Shown here piece by piece: positions 31,500-43,100 of a stretch of DNA of 64,000 nucleotides. Each line of letters starts with the position of its first letter. The stretch's first letter is position 1. The translations under genes and the position numbers were made by a program. The notes under the pieces are model-generated. The model was not told where the DNA came from, did not search any database, and was given only the letters and a program-made list of their open reading frames with translations. Location of the stretch: NCBI GenBank assembly GCA_026874595.1, contig CM049306.1:60952019-61016018 (forward strand), read 5' to 3'. The DNA comes from Sipunculus nudus (Eukaryota > Annelida > Sipuncula > Golfingiida > Sipunculidae).

Positions 31500-32639
31500 G
31501 GAGTTTAAAGCCTTAAAGAGGTCACGAGACAGAAAACGGGCGCATCGGTGCTCATGTTTTTAAATCAAAACCAAATAAAAAAATTATGCCATCGAGGCAG
31601 TGAACGATATACAAAGAGTACATATGTAGTTAATTATATTTAATCTTTTAACTATTTTTTTTTATTTAAAAAAATATACGGGCCTGTATTTTTCTGGCGG
31701 ACCTGTGAAACCAGCGTTACACATGGCCGACTGGCCTATATATTTTCAAGCCTTTTTTTCTGATTTTGCTCTGAAATGCCCCATAAATTAACGGTAATTA
31801 TACTGACCATCACTCTTGACAGTGGCCTTTGTCCCGCAAGCAAAAAAATGACGTTTCAATCTACAGTATTGGAACTATCGGAAGTATTGGGAATTTTGGG
31901 ATGCATTTAATTGTTTTTCACCAAAACAAACCTTTATCATGAACATTTGCAACTGTTAATTATCTCCTCGAAGATGTTCTATTTTTAAGTGTTATTAATC
32001 ATAAATAAATAATTATTTATGCATGAGTGTTTTTTTAGCGGGATCTTTTCCAAGCGGGAATTTCCCAGAAATGTCACTTATTTGTGACCGTGCCCCGTGA
32101 TTTTCCTGTTAGCCGGCGCAAACACTGTGTGGACAGATGGGTTGGGTTACGCGTGTGAGCAGAGCGAATGCATGAGCACAGCATAATCGCTGCTTTTGGA
32201 GTGTACATGCAAGGCACGGAGTATCCTTTGGAAACTGTGGACAAACAATACTACCCTTCTGGGTCAAACTGCGTTTTATCAGCATAACTTTGTACAGTTT
32301 TGTATACTTTGTAACTTATGGATCCGGGACACATCACGACTTATAAGACCATCACTAAAAAAACATATACTCATATACAGACTATTGTGGCCCAAAATGT
32401 GCATTAGGGCGATGTTTAACGTTATTAAAAATATCGTCGGGGTAAATACATTGCTGGCAGGAAGGATAGGCCTAAAAATACGTGCAGCATTTCTCGGAAT
32501 GGTCCAGATGAACCACAAAAAGTTTTATCCGCTATATCTAGGCATATATACGCTATATAGGCATATATATTGTACTTTTATGAATGAAATATTTGCCTTC
32601 TTAAATATAGGCAGTTAAACTGGTAGATCGCGGTGATGC
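31500..32639. other. Non-coding stretch; only a doubtful 140-codon open frame
   Basis: A frame at 32196-32618 (+) encodes a Leu/Ile-rich peptide with no recognisable motif, no repeats and no splice context. Nothing else is supported. Confidence 0.4.
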
Positions 32640-32705
32640 GGCCTCGGCCTTGGCCTCGGACGGTGGTGACTCGGACTCGGCCTTGGAGTTTGGTGACTCG
32701 ACTAC
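32640..32705. repeat. GC-rich GGCCTTGGCCTCGG tract, copy 2
   Basis: It carries CGGCCTTGGCCTCGGA and several GACTCGG units, in the same orientation as the tract at 24118-24250. Confidence 0.7.
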
Positions 32706-32739
32706 AACACTGGCACAAATAGTAACCACTGGACCTAAC

Positions 32740-34125
32740 TGTACACCCATAAACCATCTCCTTGGAAACCTGATATTAGGTCACTGTGACCTATATCCTC
32801 TAAGCTATGTACCTGCCAGAATTCTAAAAAATAAGATGCAAAAGCTCCAGTATCTGAATAACTAATGCACTGAATGCTATGATTCTTTCCATGCAAATTG
32901 ATCATGGAGTGTTCCATCATTTCCTGAAGACTGGTGGCACTACTTGTATATATATTTTTTAATTTTTATGCATTTTTTCTCTCTGTTTGAGACCTTCAAA
33001 TGAAGCAGTCCAGACATTAATAGGGCACAAACCATAACCGTTTGATCTAAAAACCACTAACTATACATCCACAGAGGTACAAGGCACATCTTGGAAACCT
33101 CATATTAGATCATGGTGACCTATAATTTGCAAACTACAGGCCAAAAACATGATTTTGAGCACCCAGGGAGTCGGACAGGGCACAAATTGTATCCACTAGC
33201 CGTAAAATCTTCTAACATTACATCCAGGGAGTTCTTTGGCAAATCTCCTTGGAAACCTGAAATTAGGTCATTGTGACCTATATTCAGAGAGCTACTTGCA
33301 AAAAAACATGATTTGAAGTACCCAGACAGGGCACAAAACTTTACAATTGCATCTAGAATCCTCTAGGGTTCCTTGGGTCCTTGAAAAATTTCCATGGAAA
33401 TATGAAATTAGGTCACTGCAACTTGTATTCTCTAGGTAACAGCACCTGTTATTGCGCCCGAGAATAATAAAATATTTGATGCAAAAGCTCCAGTACCTGA
33501 ATAACTGATACATTGATTTCAATGATTCTTTCCATGCATATTGATCATGGATTATTTCATCAGTTCCTGAAGACTTGTTGCTCCAATTTTTCTGAGACCT
33601 CAAAATGAAGCAGTCCAGCTGTTAATAGGGCACAAACCATAACTGTTAGAACAAAAAACTTTTAACTATTTAAACATCCACAGAGGTTCTAGGCACATCT
33701 CTTTGGAAACCTGAAATAAGGTTATGGTGACCTATATTCAGCAATTTGAATGAACAAGATTTGAGCAACCTAGATGAAAGTTTTGCATGATTTGGTACAG
33801 TTTGACCTAGATTAAGATCCTGTAAATATTACTTTGAAACTTGAAATGATGTCACTGTGACCTGTATTCTGTGAGCTATGTGAAAGAACATGCTTTTAGC
33901 TATCTATTAGTTAGATTGGCCAAAATTGTAGCCGTTGTACAAAGAACTCTAGGGAGTTCCTGGTGGAGTCTTCTTAGAAAGTCAAAATAAGGTCACTGTA
34001 AGTTATTTGTAAAGACTATTGGCAAAACGCATGATTTTGAGCACTCTGAGAGTCATTTTGATCATTAATTGTTCTAGGTCCCTTGAATTCAGCTGAGCGT
34101 CATGGCCCATGGGCCACTTGTTTGA
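32740..34125 (+). repeat. Tandem array of ~130-160-bp units ending in a hairpin terminus
   Basis: GGAAACCTGAAATTAGGTCA followed by CTGTGACCTATATTC recurs in at least seven versions starting near 32764, 33093, 33251, 33396, 33705, 33836 and 33975, a spacing of 131-158 bp or its double. The array ends with CAGCTGAGCGTCATGGCC then CATGGGCCACTTGTTT, which includes the palindrome GGCCCATGGGCC. This tandem-core plus palindromic-end design resembles non-autonomous elements reported from bivalves, but the class is not proven. Confidence 0.7.
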
Positions 34126-34910
34126 GAATGTCATTCAGTGTGAAAAGTTCACCAACAGATGGATTGACAGAAAGCTGTTTATTCTAGCTGCGACTTGTGG
34201 GAATCAGGTTCTGCAGGTTGTGACAAAAACTAAGTAAAAGCTTTCTGTGCAGCAATTGACTTATCCACCACAAACCAAATGCTCCCTCATTTAACCTAAT
34301 TAGTAAAATGAGCCCCCAAAATGCTCATACGCAGGTCTTCCATGGCCATGGTATAGAGAGCTGCTTACAACATAATGTTGACATCACAAAAGTCTATGAC
34401 GCATGACAACGTATTGACTTACATCATCAACTGGTACCGCTGTCCTTCATTGTTTAATATAGAGCAGTCATTGTGAACTGTCTTGTAATATTTGGATTAT
34501 TTGTTTCATACAAATTACGTGCCAGGTAAGACATTATTATTTACTTGGTAGTCGGAGGAATGGCTCCTCAGCAGCAGCCTAAAGCCTAGAACTTTTTATA
34601 CGGTCTCCTTTATATAAAAAAAAATATCCCAGAAAACATGGAGACATGGCACTGGTACAGACTACACGTGTTCTGAGTGACAGAGCTCTGTCAAATTATG
34701 TAAATTTTGTTTTTTGTTGGTTGATAGACGCTTTACAATGTTCACGGTTACCCGACAAGTTGCTCATTAGTCCAATGGTTATGATTATTCATTGAATGCA
34801 TATGCAATTATGGTCACATAGAGTTCAAGGATACGTCTGAATTGCACATTTTGATTTAATTTTGACAGGCTCCCTCATTTTATTTAAACCACATTTGTGG
34901 AACCACCCAC

Positions 34911-35236
34911 CTCAAACTTTGTTTTAAAAAAGTTCTTTAATAAAAAGTACTGTTGCTCTGTTGCTGCCTTGGCCACTGGCGGTTCCTGTAAATTACAATT
35001 ATCACTAAAGGTGGCATCTGTGTGCTCAAGGATTCCCATGTAGTCCTTACCAAATAATGAAAGTGGGGCCCCTGGAGAAGGAAAGTAAACTACTTGCACC
35101 CAACAGAAGAAGCAATTACATGAATTATAAAATGATCACTGAACATTAATAAATGTGATAAAAAAATAGTTAACTAATCTGTACCTCGGTCTGTTGCAGG
35201 TAATGCTGAAGTATCCCAAGACCTTGGGCATACCCC
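34911..35236 (-). pseudogene. Unidentified two-exon coding fragment
   Basis: On the minus strand, 35236-35185 encodes YAQGLGILQHYLQQTE and ends at a good donor (GAG/GTACAG). After a 113-bp gap a strong acceptor (TTTCCTTCTCCAG) opens 35071-34911, which encodes GAPLSLFGKDYMGILEHTDA, then FSDNCNLQEPPVAKAATEQQ and YFLLKNFFKTKFE, closing at donor GAG/GTGGGT. Both pieces join in phase 0. The composition is convincingly protein-like, but I cannot name the family and no further exons were found, so a relic or a transposon-borne gene piece is as likely as a live gene. It sits between the inverted termini at 34.1 and 35.6 kb. Confidence 0.4.
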
Positions 35237-35389
35237 CTTTAAAATAGGCCCTCTACTTCTGCAGCATATTGACAATTCACAGACTCATGGTCAACAGTGT
35301 TTTAATTTGTCAATGGTTGATAACTATTTGTGTGTCAAAACTGATTAAAAATACTCAGTACTTAAAAATTTTGGGTTTACAAAACTCAT

Positions 35390-35645
35390 GTTTTTGCTGG
35401 TTTCACCTTGCGGTCCAAGTCACTAGATTTCACCAGGTATATCAAATTTGAGAAAAATATATGCAGTGTTCAAAAGTTCAAAAGGGCTTACAAAAGATCT
35501 TTATTTATGCAGATTTGACCTTGAAATTCAAAGTCACCAGTTTTTAAACATGTATGAGATATTGGTGGAAACTATGCATGTGTCAAAATTGAAGAAAAAA
35601 GATGCAATACAAGGGACCCAAGGGTCATGGCGCTTAGCTGAATGA
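35390..35645. repeat. Degenerate repeat unit and terminus inverted relative to that at 34.1 kb
   Basis: Two loosely similar stretches (CACCTTGCGGTCCAAGTCAC and GACCTTGAAATTCAAAGTCA) precede ACAAGGGACCCAAGGGTCAT followed by GGCGCTTAGCTGAATGAG. On the other strand that terminus reads CAGCTAAGCGCCATGACC, matching the CAGCTGAGCGTCATGGCC end of the array at 32740-34125. Confidence 0.65.
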
Positions 35646-35946
35646 GAGATACAATTGTGTCACTATTGTTGTATGTTGACAGATGTAATTTTTTGTATTA
35701 ATTATGTAGTTGAGCGGAATAGTTATATAGAAGTATCAGTATTTTAAATATGAACAAGAATGTGTGTCTAAAATATTGCAATGGGAATGACTAGATGTTG
35801 TAAATTGCAGAGGAAGGAAGTGGAGATTTGCAAGTATAAAAATACACATTTAATAAATCAAAATATTTATGGAAAAGTAGAAAACATATGTTTTGGGAAG
35901 CAGTTGTTGCTGAATTAGAGAGGAAACAGAATGTCTCAAAAAGTAT

Positions 35947-36342
35947 CTATAGAGAAGAAATTGTAGAAGTTGAGAAGTTGCCATGTTTGATCTGAATTGA
36001 AGAATGGGGGATTGTTGCTAATAATATCTTGTGATCTGACCATGTGTTTTCTAATGTTGAAACTGAAGCATTTAAACAGTTAGTAAAGACAAGATCTATG
36101 GTATTTCCATGGTCATTGGTTGGTTCTCTGACTAGTTGTTGACATTTAAAGTGTTGACATAATTGTGTTAATTTGGTGTTATATATTATATTAGAAATGT
36201 CAATATTGAAATCGGCCATGATCACTATAGGCAGATTGTGGTCAACTTGAGAGACTAAAACTTGGGAGTTCAGAGAAGAAGTTACTGATGGAACATGCGG
36301 TCCGCAGAGTCTAAGTGTGAATATAGAGAAGAGATGACTCAA
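35947..36342 (-). mobile_element. LINE remnant: apurinic-type endonuclease domain fragment
   Basis: 131 codons in one frame carry the endonuclease/exonuclease/phosphatase signatures of non-LTR retrotransposons in order: LPIVIMADFNIDI (the GDFN-type motif with Gly replaced by Ala), QQLVREPTNDHGNTIDLVFT (PT then TIDL), and WSDHK near the end. The upstream endonuclease half and the reverse transcriptase are missing. The replaced Gly and the truncation mark it as inactive. Its orientation is opposite to the LINE tail at 1.0-1.7 kb. Confidence 0.78.
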
Positions 36343-36400
36343 AATCTGGTGTTGTGTGGTGGTGAAGGGTTACATGGGGACTCAGCTGATTGACCTGATT

Positions 36401-36425
36401 GGGGGGGGGGGGGGGGGGGGGGGGG
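36401..36425. repeat. Poly-G run of 25
   Basis: Homopolymer about 60 bp right of the LINE endonuclease fragment. Confidence 0.9.
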
Positions 36426-36429
36426 AGGA

Positions 36430-37735
36430 TGAGAGTTTAAAAACACCTTTGTAACTCTGTATATTTATTTCTTTATTTACCAGTTATAAATTTTATGCAG
36501 TTGCCAGAAGAATATTGTCCTAAACAAATACTCAGTGGCAGGGAGTGAGGAAAGTTACAACACCTTTGCATATAAACATACAGGATACAAAATTTAATCT
36601 TACAGGTAAAAAAAAGTTTTATTCATAATTATTGAATATTTAAAAACAGACAGAGAGATAGAAAAACAAAGCAAATCACTTTAATTCCCATTCTACTGAG
36701 GCAGAAAAATACTGAACGAATGTTTGCATAAGGTCCTCATTTTTTTATAACCTCCATTTTTTGTTAAGGGAAATTTTGGACAAAATTTATAAATTTTACT
36801 ATACATTTACAATATATATCAATTATATTTGAAAATTTAAGTTGATTAACAATTCTAAATTGCATCAACATTTACAGTTAGTCTGCTCAGTCAACATCAC
36901 ATTATATACACAGATGTATTTATTTTTTCTTAAAATATATTTTTTTAAATTTAGAAAATAAATATCTGAAAATAACACTTGATTCAGGAAAAGTTGTATA
37001 CACTGGATCGGAAACAGCAATGTAATTGAAGGATGTAATTAATGCAACATATCTGTTGGGGGGGGGGGGGGGTCAGGGTTGCCATGTGATTCTACATTTG
37101 TGACAGCAGTGTTTCATCTATTGTAGCGCTCTCGGGATCTTGTGTTTGTGGGGAAATTAGCAAAATACAAACAATAACAAGTCCTCAAGTGGTAGAGACT
37201 TTGGTGTATTCAGTAAACACATGTACCAGTATACAGCATGCTGGTCAGTTCATGTCTGTCCAGCTCAGTGGTCATTTCAAATCTGCCGCTGTCCAAACAT
37301 CTGGCAGCATCATTATACTTTGACCCTGATGCTACCAGGATGACACTGATGGGCTGCTCATTAACACTGATAGGATCATGCCAAGATACATAAATTTACA
37401 TTCTGTTACAGCAATTAATTAAATCTGTGTTTCCTCATGTTACTGACACATTATACAAAAACTACCTTATGAAATTAAATGAAACTTTACATCCACATGA
37501 AATGTGACCCAAAGATTATAAATGTAGAAAATGGTATCAACGCATGGTTCTTCACATATAAAGTTAATAGTACAGTTTGAACATAAACAATTAATTAGCA
37601 TCATCTAATTAAGCTCTACCACACATCACTAATAAGTTTACCCAGGCAAGGCTGTAGGGACCATGCAGACATGACTTGTCTGGAGGTTCAAAATGAAAAT
37701 ACATTAGAGCCTCAGAAAAACTTCAATAACTAGAA
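36430..37735. other. AT-rich stretch with nothing recognised
   Basis: No gene or array seen; only a 15-G run at 37058-37072. Confidence 0.5.
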
Positions 37736-37739
37736 CAAT

Positions 37740-39590
37740 TTTTAAGCTTTTATTTTGAAATTTCAGAATTTAACAGATTAAATCTATATATATTGACTGT
37801 GGAAAGTAAATCAAATGTTCTTACAAGAAAGAAACATGCCATGGTCAAACTTGGGCAAAATTTAAGTTATATAGAGGAATATTTATGGTAAATATGAAGA
37901 AAACCAGATGAGTGGTTTTGATATCCGGCAGTCCTGAAGTATGAAAATAGATATTTAATAGGAACACAGATGTATTGATTTTTTTCTAAAAATATATTTT
38001 TAAATCATAACTTTTTAATATTATATAATACTGACTAAATTACTGGCACGTACATAGGAACTATACAGAGGAAACAGTAAAAGTTTTGAGATACTGTGAT
38101 GCATATGAAAAATTTACAGATGGACAGGCAAGTTGACAGAATGGACTAATACATTTATTTCACTTTCAAGGGAATAATGCATTTAAGTTTATATATAAGC
38201 CTATTTTTTTAGCATATCCACTTTTTCCATTAATAGTTTTAAATCTGATTCATTTTTTTTATTTACAAGTTTTATAAATTTGTAATAAAACAACTGAAAA
38301 TATAAGTTAAAATATTCATAATAGAATTCTAAGCTGCAATCATTATATATCCAGAGTGTAGCTCATATTGGGTCATATTATGCATACACATATATTTTTT
38401 TTATTTTTAAATCACAAATGTTTAAACTGAATTTAAAAGAAAATGATGCCATGGCAAAATAACATGGCATCTACTAGATTGTTCCTTGAATCACTTATTA
38501 AAAAGTTTTGCACATTGGAGTTTTCAGTACATGCTAAATTTTATTCACCAAAATAAAATAAAAGATTCAGTAAATTTGATAAAATAAAAACATCTTTTCA
38601 AATAAAGTATACACACTTTTGGTTGAACGAGGGACAAACAATATCATTATGCTAATTACAATCTCAGCTATAATTTATTACTGGAATTAATAGTCAATTT
38701 CACACCTGGCGAAGTTTTTACTCTTCTGAAGTAAGGAATTACTTATCTGATGAACATCCACACTTTCATAGCAATACACCACTTTGTGGACACTATGAAA
38801 TGAGCACTTTAATCATTGTAACCCTGGTGGTACAATACAAAATCTAAAATGTAGCATAGCCATGAATAAAAAAAAATACAGAAAATTATAACATTCATCT
38901 AGTTAATTCAATTCCTTTGAAATTTCAGATTTTAAAAGATTAAATCCTTATGTATATATGCTGTGAAAATTAAATCAACAGTGCTTACAGAGAAAAAACG
39001 TGCCATTCCCAAAGTTGGACAAAATTTATGGTATTAATTTTTTATTTATGCTAATAACTTGAAAAATTTGCAAAATTCAGATCTAATTTTGGATGAATAA
39101 TTGAATCTTGATTAAATAAAGTTATATTCCTGAAAAAAGTCTCCAGCTTCAGCAATTCTCATGTTAGGTGAGTAAATATATTTCCTGATCTTTTAAAAAT
39201 TGCATTATATTTGGGCCCATAACTTCAAAATAATACCCAATACTGACCTAAAATTTGGTATGTTCATAGAAAATGTATGGAAGAATATGAATACTAAATA
39301 TGACCAAGAACAGATCAGTGGTTTTGATATTAGGCAGCCTTGAAATGTAACAATGGCTTTTTTATGGAAAACGGAGGTTTTTCCTTAATATCTCGAAGGA
39401 ACGAAGTCCTAATGACTCAATTTTCGGTATGGTAGGAGATTTTGGGAACATCTAATGGTATGTATAATTTTTGATTCGTAGGTCCAACGGTTTTAAAATG
39501 TGCCCTGTTAACGGACAGACAGATGGATGACGGACAAAGGACCACGACTATAGCTCAGATGACTTATAGTCAGCTGAGCTAAAAATGACA
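37740..39590. repeat. Degenerate long tandem repeat (~1.16-kb spacing) with terminal motif
   Basis: TTTGAAATTTCAGAATTTAA near 37757 and TTTGAAATTTCAGATTTTAA near 38918 each start a similar series: AGATTAAATC, a GTGCTTACA-type segment, ACATGCCAT/ACGTGCCAT, and GTGGTTTTGATAT followed by GGCAG. The block ends with ACGGACAGACAGATGGATGA and AGTCAGCTGAGCTAAAAA, a terminal motif of the type also seen at 57840-57905. Confidence 0.55.
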
Positions 39591-39699
39591 GGGTTCAGAA
39601 GAAAATTATATTTTGACAGATTTTACCTTGAAAACAAATTTAGGTTAAGGTCACTGATTTTTTTTAACTCATTAAACAACTTCCCATCTGATATTTTTC

Positions 39700-40110
39700 A
39701 TGTTATTGTTTGATTTTTACCAAATATGGAAATATTTAAGGTCAAGACCACTCATAGTGTAGGTCATGACCCCAGTTTAAATAAGACTTCATCCCATAAC
39801 ATATTTCTGTGCATGATATGTAAGAAATCATTCCTATAGTTTTTGCCTTTTAAAGCTCGCACTACTGTAAGTGGCAGTGATGGGGGGTATAACAGGTATG
39901 AAAACAAAGAAAGGATTAGAGGTGGTGCCACCATGAGTCTTCCATACAAGACAAATCTTTCCAAGATCATTGGTCAACCTGTTTTTGGACCAATCCATAT
40001 AAGCCTTCTTGGGATATTAAGATTTTATATGATTTTCACCAAAAATGAATCGATTTAATCACAGTCATGGTCACTCTCCTAGTGAAGGTCATGACCCCAT
40101 TTTAAATTTT
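39700..40110. repeat. Two-copy direct repeat, ~317-bp spacing
   Basis: GATTTTTACCAAATATGG near 39714 and GATTTTCACCAAAAATG near 40031 are each followed by a GGTCATGACCCCA(GT/TT)TTAAAT block. Intervening open frames are not convincing genes. Confidence 0.6.
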
Positions 40111-40194
40111 CATCGTCCTCCAACCCAGTTTTATAAAGGAGGAAATATGTTTTTAGTAATCTCTTTAGAATCTCTTCAGTACATGAATACTGAG

Positions 40195-43100
40195 GCACTG
40201 TCTTCTCTTCAGTAAATGAATACTGAGGCACTGTCTTCTAGTTGCCTGAACCTGGAATCTGGGGCACTGATGTCGTATCATGTACATGTCCTGTAGTCTG
40301 TCCTTTAGTTGCCTGTACCTGGATACCAGGGTACTGAGGAATGATGAAGATGAACCTTGCCTGTAGTCTGTCCTTTAGTTGCCTGTGCCTGGATACCAGG
40401 GTCCTGATGAATGAAGCACCTTGCCTGTAGTCTGTCCTTTGGTTGCCTGTACCTGGAAACCTGGCTACTGATGAATGAAGTACCTGTCCTGTAGTCTGTC
40501 CTTTGGTTGCCTGTACCTGGATACCAGGGTACTGAGGAATGATGTCATGTCCTGTAATCTGTCCTTCAGTTGCCTGTTTGTGGAAACCTGGATCCTGATG
40601 AATGAAGCACCTTGCCTGTAGTCTGTCCTTTAGCTGCTTGTACCTGGATACCAGGGTACTGATGGATGATGTACATGTCCTGTAGTCTGTCCTTCAGTTG
40701 TCTGTACCCAGAATCTGGGGCACTGATGGGTGATGTACATGTCCTGTAGTCTGTCCTTTAGTTGTCTGTACCAAGAATCTGGGGCACTGATGGATGATGT
40801 ACATGTCCTGTAGTCTGTCCTTTAGTTGTCTGTACCAAGAATCTGGGGCACTGATGGTTGATGTACATGTCCTGTAGTCTGCCCTTTAGTTGTCCGACCA
40901 AGAATCTGGGGTACTGATGATAGATGTGTGTGTCCTGTAGTCTGTCCCTTAGTTGTCTGTACCAAGAATCTGGGGCACTGATGGATGATGTACATGTCCT
41001 GTAGTCTGTCCTTTAGTTGTCTGTACCAAGAATCTGGGGCACTGATGGATGATGTACATGTCCTGTAGTCTGCCCTTTAGTTGTCTGTACCAAGAATCTG
41101 GGGCACTGATGGATGATGTACATGTCCTGTAGTATGTCCTTTAATTGTCTGTACCAAGAATCTGGGGCACTGATGGATGATGTACATGTCCTGTAGTCTG
41201 TCCTTTAGTTGTCTGTACCAAGAATCTGGGGCACTGATGGATGATGTACATGTCCTGTAGTCTGTCCTTTAGTTGTCTGTACCAAGAATCTGGGGCACTG
41301 ATGGATGATGTACATGTCCTGTAGTCTGTCCTTTAGTTGTCTGTACCAAGAATCTGGGGCACTGATGGATGATGTACATGTCCTGTAGTCTGCCCTTTAG
41401 TTGTCTGTACCAAGAATCTGGGGCACTGATGGATGATGTACATGTCCTGTAGTCTGTCCTTTAGTTGTCTGTACCAAGAATCTTGGGCACTGATGGATGA
41501 TGTACATGTCCTGTAGTCTGTCCTTTAGTTGTCTGTACCAAGAATCTGGGGCACTGATGGATGATGTACATGTCCTGTAGTCTGTCCTTTAGTTGTCTGT
41601 ACCAAGAATCTGGGGCACTGATGGATGATGTTCATGTCCTGTAGTCTGTCCTTTAGTTGTCTGTACCAAGAATCTGGGGTACTGATGATAGATGTGTGTG
41701 TCCTGTAGTCTGTCCTTTAGTTGTCTGTACCAAGAATCTGGGGCACTGATGGATGATGTACATGTCCTGTAGTCTGTCCTTTAGTTGTCTGTACCAAGAA
41801 TCTGAGGCACTGATGGATGATGTACATGTCCTGTAGTCTGTCCTTTAGTTGTCTGTACCAAGAATCTGGGGCACTGATGGATGATGTACATGTCCTGTAG
41901 TCTGTCCTTTAGTTGTCTGTACCAAGAATCTGGGGCACTGATGATAGATGTACATGTCCTGTAGTCTGTCCTATAGTTGTCTGTACCAAGAATCTGGGGC
42001 ACTGATGGATGATGTACATGTCCTGTAGTCTGTCCTTTAGTTGTCTGTACCAAGAATCTGGGGCACTGATTGATGATGTTAATGTCCTGTAGTCTGTCCT
42101 TTAGTTGTCTGTACCAAGAATCTGGGGTACTGATGATAGATGTGTGTGTCCTGTAGTCTGTCCTATAGTTGTCTGTACCAAGAATCTGGGGCACTGATGG
42201 ATGATGTACATGTCCTGTAGTCTGCCCTTTAGGTGTCTGTACCAAGAATCTGGGGTACTGATGATAGATATGTGTGTCCTGTAGTCTGTCCTTTAGTTGT
42301 CTGTACCAAGAATCTGGGGCACTGATGGATGATGTACATGTCCTGTAGTCTGCCCTTTAGTTGTCTGTACCAAGAATCTGGGGCACTGATGGAAGATGTA
42401 CATGTCCTGTAGTCTGCCCTTTAGTTGTCTGTTCCAAGAATCTGGGGTACTGATGATAGATGTGTGTGTCCTGTAGTCTGTCCTTTAGTTGTCTGTACCA
42501 AGAATCTGGGGCACTGATGGATGATGTACATGTCCTGTAGTCTGTCCTTTAGTTGTCTGTACCAAGAATCTGAGGCACTGATGGATGATGTACATGTCCT
42601 GTAGTCTGTCCTTTAGTTGTCTGTACCAAGAATCTGGGGCACTGATGGATGATGTACATGTCCTGTAGTCTGTCCTTTAGTTGTCTGTACCAAGAATCTG
42701 GGGCACTGATGATAGATATACATGTCCTGTAGTCTGTCCTATAGTTGTCTGTACCAAGAATCTGGGGCACTGATGGATGATGTACATGTCCTGTAGTCTG
42801 TCCTTTAGTTGTCTGTACCAAGAATCTGGGGCACTGATGGATGATGTTAATGTCCTGTAGTCTGTCCTTTAGTTGTCTGTACCAAGAATCTGGGGTACTG
42901 ATGATAGATGTGTGTGTCCTGTAGTCTGTCCTATAGTTGTCTGTACCAAGAATCTGGGGCACTGATGGATGATGTACATGTCCTGTAGTCTGCCCTTTAG
43001 GTGTCTGTACCAAGAATCTGGGGTACTGATGATAGATATGTGTGTCCTGTAGTCTGTCCTTTAGTTGTCTGTACCAAGAATCTGGGGCACTGATGGATGA

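Noticed and set aside
32196-32618. 140-codon + strand frame
   Set aside because: Longest unexplained frame outside exons and repeats, but no recognisable motif, Kozak context or splice sites; kept only as a note in the stretch description.
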